A stretch of DNA of 64,000 nt from Sophora flavescens (GCA_030762895.1 CM061070.1:35243652-35307651); one strand, 5' to 3'; positions 10,437 to 21,280 are shown, counted from the stretch's first letter. Program-made: numbers and translations. The notes: a model not told the origin generated them from the sequence alone.

Positions 10437-12384
10437 TCAAGCCGGAGAGTGAATACTCTTCATTCCCAGCTTGGATACAAAACTGTTATAGGGAGCAGGA
10501 TCCAGAGATTTTGTGAGAACATCAGCCAATTGGTTGGAGCTAGAAACGGACAGTAAATAGGACATTTTGGCATGTAATTTCTCACGAACAACATGGCAGT
10601 CAAGCTTGATATGTTTTGTGCGTTTGTGAAAGGAGGAGTTGGAGGCAATGTGCCTTGTAGATTGACTATCGCAGTACAATAATTAAGGAGCAACAGAAAG
10701 AACCCGAAAATCATGTAGTAGATAAGTCAACCGTTGTAATTCGCATACTGCAGAGGCCAGAGCTCTATATTCAGCTTCAGTTGAGGATTTAGAGATTGTG
10801 GCTTGCTTTTTAGACTTCCATGAAATGAGGGATTTATCAAGGAAGATGCTGAATCCGGTTATGGATTTCCTTGTGTCAGGGCATGTGGCCCAATCTGAGT
10901 CACTGAATGCCTTTAATTGAAGTGTAGCATTGCTGGGATAAAAGAGGCCAAGTGCATCTTGATGTATCTAAGTACTCGAACAGTCGCTGCTTGATGTAAA
11001 TTGGTTGGATTTCCCATATGCTGACTTAACTGTTGAACAGAAAAGGAAATATCAGGACGTGTTAACGTTGTTGTTAAATATAACAGCTTACCAACTAATC
11101 TCCGATATTGACTAGGATCAGTCAAGGGAATGCCATCTTGAGAATTCAGTCTTGTGGCCTTGAGCATTGGAGTGGCAGCTGGTTTTGTAGCAAGCAAACC
11201 ACATTCATCCAAAATGTCCAAGGCATACTTCCATTGGCAAATGTGTATGCCAGTGTTGGACCTAGCAACTTCAAGTCCTAAGAAATATTTCAAATGACCC
11301 AAATCTTTGATTTTAAAGGTAGAATTCAGAGCTTCTTTAATGTTATCAATCTCATGAAGATTATTTCCTGCAAGAATTAGATCATCTACATATACCAATA
11401 AAGCAGTGAAAGAAGAATTAGAATATTTGAAAAAAAGAGAACAATCTGAAGATGATTGAGAATAACCAAAGGAGATTAAGAAAGAAGACAGTCGGTCAAA
11501 CCATTGCCTGCTGGACTGTTTTAAACCATAAAGTGATTGTAACAATTTACAAACTTGATTTGGTTTAGAGGTTAGCAAGCCAGGAGGAGGTTGCATATAA
11601 ACCTCCTCATCAAGGGTGCCATGAAGAAAGGCATTATGGACATCTCATTGATGAAGAAACCAATTTTGCATAGATGCAATGGCAATTAAAAGTCTTATAG
11701 TAGTAACCTTGGCTACTGGTGAGTAAGTGTAAAAAAAAAAAAATCAAGACCTTCAATCCGGTTAAAGCCTTTGGCCACTAAGCTGGCCTTATGTCTTCCT
11801 ATGGAACCATCTGCTCTATATTTCACCCTATAAACCCATTTACATCCTATAGGTGTTTTCCCTTCAGGTAAATTAGTTAAAATCCAAGTGTTATTAATGT
11901 GTAAAGCATGAAGTTCATCATTCATGGCTTTAATCCAATGATCTTGTTTAATGGCCTGGTTGTATGTTTTAGGTTCATCATGTGTGGAAATGGAAAGAGT
12001 ATAATGTAAATGAGATGGAGATAGGTGAGAGTAACATAAAACAGAGGATAAAGGGTATAGAGTGTTAGAGTTGGGAAGAGAAGAGATATTGTTACAATGG
12101 AATTGTTTCAAGTATGAAGGAGTATGTCTTGTTCTTGTAGATCTTCTAAGGGTGCCATTGATGAATTTGTGCTTGTTCTTGGATGATAGGGCTCGCACCA
12201 TAGCACAACTCCAATGGTAATAATTGTCACCATTGAGAGGGGGTGACACAAAAATGTAACCGGGATTCTCCCCAGGATGAAGAAAATAAGGTCTTTAGGG
12301 ATTTTGGGATTGATCGATTGGAGGGGGTGGAGGGTTGTTACCAGAATCATCATTGTTTGTTGATGTAGGGCTGGTTTCAGCCAT
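10437..12384 (-). pseudogene. Copia gag-RT-RNase H remnant with a gag-to-RT deletion
   Basis: A gag start codon lies at 12382-12384 and its frame soon meets a stop near 12295. The gag N-terminal motif NGDNYYHW appears at about 12210-12235. Around 12145 the frame passes straight into the region just upstream of RT (RRSTRTRHTPSYLK), so the rest of gag, protease and integrase has been deleted. RT follows (GCKWVYRVKY near 11820; YVDDLILAG near 11370-11395), then RNase H (SSTEAEYRALAS near 10765; CDSQSTRHIA near 10660). Frames are broken at an A-rich run near 11731-11744 on the plus strand and at several stops. It cannot encode a working polyprotein. Confidence 0.88.
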
Positions 12385-12431
12385 AGTAAGAAGCAAAGAG
12401 AAAGGATGCGGAAGCTAATGATACAGAAATA

Positions 12432-12443
12432 AACCTGATACCA
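12432..12443 (-). other. tRNA-iMet primer-binding site of the copia element
   Basis: On the minus strand TGGTATCAGG follows the 5' LTR end with no spacer. It matches the usual plant copia primer site complementary to the 3' end of initiator tRNA-Met. Confidence 0.8.
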
Positions 12444-12685
12444 TATTACAAGGTAAAGAGAGAATGAAAGAAAGTGTATTCTTTATTGATTGATCGAGAA
12501 AATACAAAGGGAATGTTGCTTTATATAGAAAGCACCTAAACAGAAAGTAAAACTAACTTTATCCTATCCTATCCTAATAACGGAAAGATATATGATTAAC
12601 AACTAATAACAAACAGATAAGCTAAGCTATATAACAGAAGCTATATAACAGAAAGATAATCTTTAACTAATCTAATATTGTAATA
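12444..12685 (-). repeat. 5' LTR of the deleted copia element
   Basis: Near-identical to 10188-10429, with the same TATTACA/TGTAATA ends. The few visible differences suggest a fairly recent insertion. It is followed by the ATATA duplication. Confidence 0.9.
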
Positions 12686-12690
12686 ATATA

Positions 12691-13209
12691 TGGGCGAAGA
12701 AGTACTCGGCACATATTCTTAACATCAGGCCGAGTGGTCCTCGGGTGATGTCCTTATTGCTGGACCAAGAACGCTCAAAGGAACAATTAAGCATATGGCA
12801 TAAATTAGAGAGGGAACCAAATCGTGGACCCTCCGAAGAGCTATCAGCCGTTATGAGCAAGTGAAGACCTCATCGCCGCATCACCTCAGTGACATCCACC
12901 TGGAATCATGTCCCCAGCTTAATTAACACATTATTATGTTACCTATAATACCCACTATAAAAACTAGACCTAGAACCAACCCTATGCAGATTCACTTTCA
13001 TAGCCGCTCCGCTGAGAGCAGAGTAATCGTGCTCGGAGCTTTCTAGTTCTTGTACGAAAAGAAAGATCCGCGTAAGATTATTTTGTATGAATTAAAAGCT
13101 TCTGAACCTATATAAAATCTACATCTGTAATCTATAACCACAAATCAGTGCAGAAGAAAGTCTATTTTATTATATAAACAGTTACATTCCCAACACCACC
13201 GAACACAAT
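12691..13209. other. Unclassified sequence downstream of the lipoxygenase gene
   Basis: No gene is seen. It contains TATA-like ACTATAAAAACTAG near 12955 and a GC-richer stretch at 12700-12910, and may be a remnant LTR whose start was split by the copia insertion. A 17-bp phrase ending here (13193-13209, ACACCACCGAACACAAT) also occurs at 10073-10089. Confidence 0.35.
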
Positions 13210-13374
13210 CAGATATACAGTCTATACAACTAAATTCGTTACCAAAATGGCAATATCAAGTATCAACTAACATTTATATTGTCATTTGTTCCACCAAGTC
13301 ATTGACAAAAGTAGTTACTAGTAGTAAGCCAACCATAATGCTCATCAAAATGTGGGATGCAACTCATCCCTTAT

Positions 13375-13386
13375 TTTATTTTTATT
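13375..13386 (-). terminator. Likely polyadenylation signals of the lipoxygenase gene
   Basis: Two AATAAA hexamers on the minus strand lie 16-27 bases past the stop codon. They are the best candidates for near-upstream poly(A) elements. The true cleavage site cannot be read from the sequence. Confidence 0.4.
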
Positions 13387-13401
13387 TTTTGTTTTGGAAT
13401 T

Positions 13402-14158
13402 TTATGTGGACACACTATTTGGAACACCTCTGCATGTAACACCAGCTTCAGAACTAGGAGCAAGTAATTCATAAGGTAACACCCCAGCACCACAACGGTT
13501 CCTTAGAGTCCTATCACTGTTCCTGCTATCAATCACTTTCTCTATCCTTCTTATCTCAGCAGAGAAGTCATAGAATGCCTCAATGATCTCAGCATCACCT
13601 GACCAAATAGATGGTTGTTGCCTCTCACCCAAATACTCCTCATCAGGTGAATGAGTGGAAAGTGTATCAACCACAGCCATATATTTTGAAGCTTGCAACA
13701 CACTAGGCAATGCATTAAGGAAATACTTCTGAGGGTCAGCTAAGAAACTAGCATATTCTGGGTCACCCTCTTCAGGAATCAATCTTCTCATCAATGGGGG
13801 GCGATTTGGCACATACCCTCCATAAGGGTACTGCCCAAAATTAAGAGCAGCATGTTGTGCAGATGCATTCCAAATCAAGATGGTGAGAATGAAAACAAGA
13901 TCTTCACTAGTGTTCAGTTTGGGCCACCAACTTTCATTCTTAAGATCTGCATGGCCCACATTGATTGACTCAGAGTACCAAGCTTGTAACTCTTTGTCAT
14001 TGGTTATCTTGCTTGAATTTGGGTAGTAATGAGTGACATATCTACGGACCCATTTTTCAATTGCTGACCATATCAGTAGCCCATCATTTGCATAAGGGTA
14101 GTCTTCCATAACTAGCTTTAAACCATGGGGTTGTGTGGGGTCAGGTACTGCCATTCCT
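13402..14158 (-). CDS. LOX2: LOX exon 8: C-terminal catalytic lobe
   Basis: Encodes the rest of R679 through the stop. It contains PYANDGLLIW, the iron ligands H781 and N785 in SAQHAALNFGQYPYGGY, the NRPPLMRRLIP block, and the tail RGVPNSVST. The final codon is ACA (Thr), one transition away from ATA (Ile), the expected terminal residue. Confidence 0.93.
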
Positions 14159-17100
14159 CTACAATATCAAAAGAGAAAAAAAAAACAGTTAAATTTATTT
14201 GCATTTGCATACACCACATATAGCAAACACCAATTGCACATTGAAAATGAGTTTGGTATCTTTTGACTTATCAGGTATAGACAAATAGGTGAACAAAAAA
14301 ATCGAGATATTTGTTAGATTTATTTGCATTTTGTATAACACCAGATAGGCAAACACCGAATTACACATTAAAAGTAAGTTTTCTAACTTTTCAGATCTAG
14401 GAAACAGGTGAAACAAAAATCAAGATTTTTACTTAGATTTACTTGCACTTTTCATACACCATATAAAGAAAACACGCAGTAAGAACACCAAATTGCATTT
14501 TGTTAGATTTTTGGTTAGATTTATTTGCATTTTGTATACACCAGATAATGCAAACACCAAATTGCACATTAAAAAAAGTAAGTTTTCTAACCCTCCAGAT
14601 CTAGGAAATAGGTGAAACAAAAATCTAGATTTTTACTTTAGATTTACTTGCATTATGCATACACCATACAAAGAAAACACAGGAAGCTTGCTAACTTTTT
14701 TTTTTTTTGGTTTTTCGATAGATGATAGACTAATCACTTGGTGCCCTGTCAAGCGTCTAAACTATGATCCCTCCATAGTATTTTTTCCATACACATGAAA
14801 CCAAGGATCGAATCCAAGACCATATGCTTAAGAAATCCAAGCCCCTTCCACTTAAACCAACACACAGGTAAGCTTGCTAACATTTCAATACAGACAAATA
14901 GGTAAACCAAAAATCATGATATTTATCACCTATATTAGATTCATTTGCATTTTGCACACAGTAAATAAACCAATCACCAATTGCACATGGAAAGCAAGTT
15001 TGCTAACTTCTCAGATATGGGCAAACAGGTAAATCAAAGGTCTAGATATTTATTTACCTGCGCATGAGATCTTCAGGGAGGCTATCCTTGTCAAAGCGCC
15101 AAAAGTTTTTGTAAACAGCAGAACTAATTTCCATGGCATAGCGACCAGGAGTGAAGCAAGACTCAATGACTCCCTCTGCATTAATCAAGCTCTGGCGAGC
15201 TAAGGCATTGATCTCCAGGGTGTACCTCATGTGTGGATCCAATAATTTAAAAATAGGATGCATAGCACTTAATTGCCTATGAGCTGCCAATATAAAAGGT
15301 TCCGAGCATGCATGTGTGCGTAACCTGTAAAAATTAACCACCAAGATAAAAAATTTAATACTTTAAAAATTAATTGATTAAATAAAAATGGTTCCAAGCA
15401 TGCATGTGTGCTTAAACGAAAACGGATATATTCTCACTCTTTATTGTACCATTGGATCAATCATTAAACAAGTTTGAAAAAATTTAAGATTGATCCAACA
15501 GAGCATCAATACGTGAATATGTGAATGTGCAAAATTGAATGTGGGAAATCCGGTTCCGTGCTGAACCCTATATACAATTAAACAAAGAAAAAAAAATTGA
15601 CCACCATGATAAAAAAAATTCTAATACTTTAAAACATTAATAATTAATAGAATAAAAATGGCTCAAAGCAGGCATGTATGCATAAACCAATATACAATTT
15701 AAAAAAACAAAAACAAACGACCAATAAGATAGAAATTCTACTACTTCAAAACACTAATTGATAAAAGAAGAAAAAGGGCTTTGCTTACCAATGGTGAGAA
15801 AGTTGATGCACCCCGGCATCATTGGAGCAAACATGAGCCTTAGCAAGCTGCCATATCCAATTGGTAGTTGCATCAACAGGAGGTGTAACTACACGTTTTG
15901 ATCGGGAACTTGGTCCAGCATGGGGCAAGCTAAGTTCTATAGCCACAGGCTTCAGAGAACCAAGAGGTGTCAAGAAAAAAATAGTACGGGTAGCATATGA
16001 TTTTCTACCATCAAGGGAATTGATCCTTTCAAGAAATGGAAGGTATACATCATGATAATCTATAATAAACAGCTTATTTTCATCTATTGCCTGCAAAATT
16101 AAAATTAAAAAAATCAGTACAAGTGGCAAGGTAGTTAGAGAACTCAAGGTATATAGTTAAAGAATATTGTAAGTCATTTTATTATAGCTTAGATGGGTAC
16201 CTGTTGAACAGTCATGCCATTAAGATTGGGTAAAATGTGCTCTTCTTTAAGAGCAGAGTCTAGTGGGCCATATATTTCTGGGTCTAATTTGCTAACAGGT
16301 GGGAAAACTTTAAGACTCTCGATGCTAACAGGGTTAACTCCTGCTATTGCTTGACGGGCAAATTCGTCATCTCGCAGCCAAGCAAATTTGTCCTCTGCAC
16401 ATGAGACACGTGAATTAATTAGTCTACTGAGAAAGTTAGAGTTAACTTTTTTGTGTTTGCATCAATATCAATCATATTATATTATTCAAACATGTGACAC
16501 ACGTTTAAATTAACAATTCGATGCAGGTTTTGATACCCTTCATGTTCATATAATAATAACAAGTGGATCAATTCGTAAAGCATAAAAGAAAAGAAAAAAC
16601 AACCAATCCGGCTTTCAAATAACCAACTTTTTATTTTGGTGAAATTCAACTGACAATGCTATGTATGGTGGTCCGCTTTCCACTGACATCATCACATGGT
16701 ATGTCATGCTTCTTATTTTCGAATCCAAAAAAATGGAATTAAAATGTCATTCCTCTTGACCCCACTAAGCCAAATTAATGGACAGGCAAGGAAAATAACT
16801 CTCTACAACCTAACTATACCAGAATTCGACATATAAAAAACCTTAGTACTCTTAATGTAAATGGTAAAGAAGTTCAAAAAGATGCCCAATTGTTTATATA
16901 GCAATTAGTATTTCAATCTAGATATCTAAAATTTAAATTTTTATTAGAAAAAACTAGAAAAACTTTATTAAATAAATCAGTTTAAACATTTGTGTAGCCA
17001 AAATTCTAATGAAAAGAAAAAGACAATAAATTGACATTAACAAATAGATACTCACTGGAAATAATCTTAGGAGTGTCATACTTAAGAATGCCCTGGCTTT

Positions 17101-20100
17101 CCTGGATCTTGTTGACCAATTTTGGCAATGGGACCTTCTTCAAAATGTCATCTTGCAATCCCAACTTAATGAGAAGCCCTTCACTGTAAAGACCATCAAC
17201 ATCAGAGAATTCATTGAAGTCTTCGTTTTTGGCAGAAAGGCTAGCCTTGAGGCTAGGAATCAAAAGATGTAGCACTCCCTTGAGCCTCTTAACAGAGAAT
17301 GTGTTCTGCTTAGATTCCTCAAATCGTTCATCTCTTGGCACGTACATAGGCAGTGGCTTCTCAACACGACTCTCAGCATACAAGTCTGCAGCAATATATG
17401 CAAGCAAATACGGCTTAATTACTATTACCAAAACCATAAATTTTTACTCATTTAAACTAAAATTGCATCAATTAATCTCTTACATAAAGCTCAATATATT
17501 AACACCAAAATTGTAAAATCCCGTTTACTAAAAAGTTTTCTTGATTATGCAAAGTCTATAGCCAATTTTCTATAACAAATTCAATGTATAAATAGCATAA
17601 TTCATTAATCTTTTGGTGCATTATTCGTAATTTCATGGTGCCAATAATACTTGTTACTTTTCTCATTACCTGTATCAGTAGGGACACGGCCTGTACGACA
17701 CCGTCTTGGGTATGGATACTTTTCTGATCCTCCAAGAGTTGGTCTTGCAAGGTCAATACCTTTATCTGGATTTCCAAGATCATTGTATGTGTCATGATCA
17801 TATATTCTGTCAGATAGTTTTCTAACCCCTTTACCATCACCTCTGAGATTTCTCAACTCTTTCTCCCTTAATAATCTGAGTCCAGCAGGGGTATCACTAG
17901 GTAAATAAGGCTGCACAATTGAATCAACACAAAAAATAAATAAACTTTAGATTTTGTTTTTGAGCACATAACCAAGATAATTGAACATTATAAGACATAA
18001 CTGTAGATCCGTTTAAAAGTAATAAGATACTAGCACTGTATTCATGATACAAATCTGTTGTCCCAAAAAATAGTGTCCCGATGTCCCCAACCAATCAAAA
18101 ATTCAGAATATACAAAAGTATCAATTAGTTAAGATTTTATTTTATTAAATAACAAATTGAAATTGGTGAGAGAATGTGACAGGAAGATCAAACAGAAAGA
18201 TCTTCATCCATATTCATGATTCATCATCAGTAGTGAATTAAATTGGACGGCGTCTATGCCTTAGGTGGTTGAGGGGTCAATTCATGGGTGCGGGGCCATG
18301 CATAAGCAAAGCACTACGGTCTCTTCGCTTTTATATTTAATAATGGACCAACTTCTATGGCTAGCAATAGCAATTCTTGTGCTGAGGATGTACTAATATT
18401 TCAAATAAGCAAGGGAAGATATTTTTTTTCCAATTCCATATTTTGCTAAGACCGATATAAAAAAATTAAGGTAAACTAACGATCTGGTTGGATACGTCGA
18501 AAAAAAAAACCATCTGGTTGGCGTTCAAGAAATAAATGAACAATTAATTTGGTGTCCTTTTCTAGAATTTTCAAAAAACTAAATTAACATTGCTTTGACC
18601 TTTCCTTATTCCAAGACTGGAAAAAAAAACGGAAAAAAAAAAAACAAATATTGTTGTCTTTTTCGTTGTACCAAACATTGGTATTCCAAACATTTATTTA
18701 TTTACATTTATATTTATATATATATATATATATATATTACTGATTAATCATAATTTTAAATTTTTAAAAGAGAAATGCTTAACAAATGTCCTTAGAACAA
18801 TCGTTAAGGAATCAAGAAAAGAAACTCTATATTGGGAATTGATGTGTTTAATGTTTGAACAAATTAAATATTTAATTTTCTCATGAAAACTGGCTTCTTA
18901 TAGTTCTTTAGAGAATCAAGAGTTACAATAATTTCTTTTCAGATTCAGTCCTTTTAGTAAACAATTATTTCTTGGTTCAAGTATTTTAAGACTTCGTTGT
19001 AATTTTTTCTTTGACAAGACTTCATTGTAATTTTAAACTATTAAGTTTTAGATCATTGCATGTTAATATGTTATCATCACAGAAAAAATAAAACTAAAGT
19101 GAATTAATTAAAACAAACAAGAGTTGACGGGGAATCACCTTATTACAAAAGAAAATCCTCTTTCCAGGATGATCTTTTCTGGCTTGTACCCATGAATTGC
19201 ACGGAAAATGAACTGCTCCAGTAGCAAATCCTTCGATGGTTATACTTTCCAAGAAGAATTCTTGTTGGTGTTTGTTTGACACAGTGATAGCTCCTGGTTC
19301 CCCAAAACTCGAATCCACGGTGAATTCAGCTGTGTAATTAACTCTCTCCGCTTTAACATTTGATTTCTTTGACCAGTCCTTAAGCACAGCTTCATTACTC
19401 TTTTTTGGAGCCTTCGTTTCTATATGACATAAAAAGTACCAAAGGACTCAATTTTTACTCATTAATCGACAGGTGAATTCAAATTTATTCTAATCAATGT
19501 TTTAAATAAAGGTTCCTAATTGTAATCGGACGGAGCAATGTTTTGATTCTTCCAAATTTGAAATGTGACCGTAATTACAGTACGCGACCGTAATAACGAC
19601 CACACATTGATCGTATTTTCTCACAATTGCCTACAACTATGATAAATACAACATAATCATTCAGCAACCATAATTTAAAACCTTGGTTCTAATTATAAAA
19701 AAAAAGATTAGAATTAGACTAGGAAAAAAATTGGAAACAATAATTTTTTTACAGTGATCTGATATCATGGAGAAAGAAATAAACCATAATAAGGAATCTT
19801 TCTCAAAAGATTATGAAAGAAAAAAGTTATATTTTTTTTAGAAATTATTAACAATTTTAGCAGTCCCATAAAGAGAAAAAGTACTGGATCGCTTAAAATA
19901 ATTGATTTGGAAAGTTAGATCAGTGACACACACAAAAACTAAGAAACTAATTAAGAAAGTCTTACTTGGATCAATCTCGGTGCTAACAAGCTCCAGCACA
20001 ACATTTCTACCTATACTGTCACCAATAGCATCCAATTGCTTCACAAGGATCTCTTTGAAATCCTCTTTGATCTTGTTTCTCACTGTCACCACAGCTCTAA

Positions 20101-20386
20101 CCTTGAATTTCACTGGTTTCTCTGCAGGCACAGAAGAGGAAGATGATGATGAAGAATAAGAAGAAGATGATGATGATGAACCCTTCACCAAATCCTCACT
20201 GATAGCTGCAATAGGAAACTTAGCAGCCTTCCTCAACCTCACAACTCTTCTTTTAATTTCCAAAGGCCTGAAAAGGAACAAACTTTGTTTCTGTTGAAAA
20301 CTATGACTTAGGACCCTTGAGGAAGGTGAAACAAAAGAGGACCTTTCTAATAATGAGGAACCAATAATTTCATTACAAAGGGCCAT
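13402..20386 (-). CDS. LOX2: Chloroplast type-2 13-lipoxygenase, 8 exons, 930 aa
   Basis: This enzyme oxygenates linoleic/linolenic acid to 13-hydroperoxides, feeding jasmonate or green-leaf-volatile synthesis in plastids. Exons (minus): 20386-19966, 19419-19139, 17910-17670, 17385-17056, 16394-16201, 16090-15789, 15324-15058, 14158-13402. They total 2,793 nt, every junction is GT..AG and all phases agree. An Arg/Ser-rich transit peptide and a serine run (to about residue 85) precede the PLAT domain (about 90-235). The His-X4-His-X4-His-X17-His-X8-His motif is H584-H589-H594-H612-H621. Iron ligands are H589, H594, H781 and N785. Ala in MEISSAVYK fits S-stereochemistry, and WRFD fits the LOX2 subclass. 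The fifth ligand is the C-terminal carboxylate, normally of Ile; here the last residue is Thr930. The chosen start, at 20386, is the first ATG, with G at -3 and +4. The gene otherwise looks intact. Confidence 0.94.
14159..15057 (-). repeat. LOX intron 7: tandem repeat array
   Basis: About six copies of a unit beginning ATTTATTTGCATT (starts near 14191, 14317, 14437, 14519, 14642 and 14938) fill this intron. Full units are about 120 bp and one is shortened to 82 bp. The units share CAAATTGCACATT and TCTAACTTTTCAGAT phrases. A SINE interrupts the array at 14696-14869. Confidence 0.85.
14684..14881 (-). mobile_element. tRNA-derived SINE in LOX intron 7
   Basis: A 174-bp insert (14696-14869) is flanked by the exact 12-bp duplication AAGCTTGCTAAC (14684-14695 and 14870-14881). 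On the minus strand it has a pol III A-box-like TGGTTTAAGTGG and B-box-like GGATTCGATCC, and it ends in an A-rich tail. It is therefore in the same orientation as the LOX transcript. Confidence 0.85.
15058..15324 (-). CDS. LOX2: LOX exon 7: second iron-binding histidine
   Basis: Encodes residues 590-678 plus two bases. It completes the His motif with iron ligand H594 (LRTHACSEPF), H612 and H621. It carries the Coffa-site alanine in MEISSAVYK and the WRFD pocket residues. The donor is CAG|GTAAAT. Confidence 0.93.
15325..15788 (-). other. LOX intron 6
   Basis: 464 bp, AT-rich, with GT..AG ends. A phrase of the type ATGGTTCCAAGCATGCATGTGTGC appears near 15390 and in weaker form near 15658. It resembles the edge of exon 7 at about 15300-15320, suggesting a small duplication of the exon start. 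Confidence 0.6.
15789..16090 (-). CDS. LOX2: LOX exon 6: first iron-binding histidines
   Basis: Encodes residues 490-589 plus two bases. It contains AKAHVCSNDAGVHQLSHH, which supplies H584 and the iron ligand H589. The codon for W590 is split across the intron. Confidence 0.93.
16201..16394 (-). CDS. LOX2: LOX exon 5
   Basis: Encodes residues 425-489. It holds the family signature FAWLRDDEFARQAIAG and NPVSIESLKVFPP, and ends in phase 0 at GTTCAACAG before donor GTACCC. It has no internal start codon, so a simple ATG-initiated ORF search misses it. Confidence 0.93.
16395..17055 (-). other. LOX intron 4
   Basis: 661 bp, AT-rich, with GTGAGT..GTGCAG ends. I see no coding potential or recognisable insertion. 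Confidence 0.7.
17056..17385 (-). CDS. LOX2: LOX exon 4
   Basis: Encodes residues 315-424 plus one base. It continues the catalytic domain (YVPRDERFEESKQ, then the long helix KGVLHLLIPSL). The acceptor is TGCTGCAG and the donor GTGAGT. Confidence 0.93.
17670..17910 (-). CDS. LOX2: LOX exon 3
   Basis: Encodes residues 235-314 plus one base. It begins PYLPSDTPAGL after acceptor GTGCAG and carries the conserved RIYDHDTYNDLG and PYPRRCRTGR blocks at the start of the catalytic domain. It ends before donor GTAATG. Confidence 0.93.
17911..19138 (-). other. LOX intron 2
   Basis: 1,228 bp with GTGATT..GTGCAG ends. It contains a (TA)n run near 18712-18737 and several poly(A)/poly(T) tracts. No gene or mobile element is identified. 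Confidence 0.7.
19139..19419 (-). CDS. LOX2: LOX exon 2: PLAT domain
   Basis: Encodes residues 141-234. The acceptor CATATAG precedes AAACG, and the spliced codon is AAA (Lys). The beta-sandwich core includes YTAEFTVDSSFGEPGAI and ends FPCNSWVQARKDHP-KRIFFCNK before donor GTGATT, in phase 0. PLAT domains bind membranes or lipid and contact the catalytic domain. Confidence 0.93.
19420..19965 (-). other. LOX intron 1
   Basis: 546 bp with GTAAGA..CATATAG ends. It is AT-rich with no recognisable insertion. Confidence 0.7.
19966..20386 (-). CDS. LOX2: LOX exon 1: transit peptide and start of PLAT
   Basis: Encodes residues 1-140 plus one base. It starts MALCNEIIGSSLLERSS and is rich in Ser/Arg with few acidic residues, typical of a chloroplast transit peptide. 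A run of serines encoded by a TCA/TCT-rich microsatellite (about 20130-20180) separates it from the PLAT strand KFKVRAVVTVRNK. It ends at CCA-A followed by donor GTAAGA. Confidence 0.93.
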
Positions 20387-20401
20387 CTCTTGTTCTCTCA
20401 C

Positions 20402-20620
20402 TCTTCACTCTCTTTTAATTTTTTTGTGTCTGTGTTTGCAGAGATGGAAAGGTGAATTAATCAGTGAGATGATGATGCTATAGTTGGTTGGAATATGGAA
20501 TGAGCTGGCTGGCTCAGATTTCTTTTTTTATTTATTCAGTGAAGAGGAGGGGCAAAATGAAAAGGTGGCATACATATATCTCACTTCATGATCTCACCGT
20601 CCACACGTTTTAAATTTTTC
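20402..20620 (-). promoter_or_regulatory. Putative LOX 5' UTR and core promoter
   Basis: Reading the minus strand, a TATA-like GATATATGTA lies at 20571-20580, about 185-195 bases before the ATG. A second A/T-rich candidate (GAATAAATAAAAA) is at 20523-20538. An ACGTG-type element (AAACGTGTGG) lies near 20597-20606, a core found in ABRE/G-box sites. The transcription start cannot be fixed from sequence. Confidence 0.35.
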
Positions 20621-21280
20621 AGAAAACTACTACTAAGAAAAGTCGTGATTTGTGAATCTCAATCTGATGTTTGTTTTTTAGGCTTCTTGATTTGTTTAGG
20701 GGAAAACATTAATGGGTTTTTTATTCCCTTCATTATTTTTGACTTCAAACTAATTGGGCTGGTGAGTCAAAACCAGGAGGTACAGGTTTCCAAGTAGAAA
20801 ACGCGGTGTTCTAGAGGAAACTATGGAGAAAGTGGATTATGTGTCACTCTGGGTACATGTTTCTCCTTGGCTTATTTACGAAATGACAATGGTGCCCCCT
20901 GTGACCTTTTTTCTTTTAATTGGACTTTTGACTTGAACTTGAATTATGCATTTCTTATGGTTTGTGTAGAAAAGATTAATTTTTTATCACTCAACTTTTA
21001 TTTTGAGGATTCAACTGTTTTGTAAAATAATTATTATATTTAAGTATGAAGATGATTTTTTATAAAAGCTTTTTTATACTTATTTCAACTGTTTTATTTC
21101 CATCTATTTCATCCAACTGTTTTTAAAAAAAAACTTTTACACTACACAACCACTTTCCATTCTTTACTGTAACAAAAAAAAATTTGTTCTTTACGTTGTT
21201 GCCCCCCAGCGTTAGGAACTTTGCTTTTATACACTTCCACTCGCTTTTATACAATACATTTCAACTCGTTTATAGATATA
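20621..21280. other. LOX upstream region
   Basis: AT-rich intergenic DNA. Nothing beyond possible promoter sequence is recognised. A short plus-strand frame at 20588-20797 has no support. Confidence 0.5.

Larger units (their letters stand above)
10183..12690 (-). mobile_element. Internally deleted Ty1/copia retrotransposon with TSD
   Basis: Two 242-bp LTRs (10188-10429 and 12444-12685) bracket a 2-kb interior read on the minus strand. The 5-bp duplication ATATA flanks the element exactly (10183-10187 and 12686-12690). A tRNA-iMet primer site (TGGTATCAG) directly follows the 5' LTR, and a purine tract (GCTTGAGGGGGAC) precedes the 3' LTR at about 10430-10442. Most of gag and all of protease and integrase are missing. 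LTR termini are TATTACA..TGTAATA rather than TG..CA. Confidence 0.9.

Noticed and set aside
19902..20159. Plus-strand protein overlapping LOX exon 1
   Set aside because: It is the antisense shadow of exon 1 and its donor site. The acidic run mirrors the serine repeat.
20386..20401. Upstream start for the lipoxygenase at 20401
   Set aside because: That codon is GTG. The first ATG is at 20386 with favourable context and gives the expected transit-peptide start.
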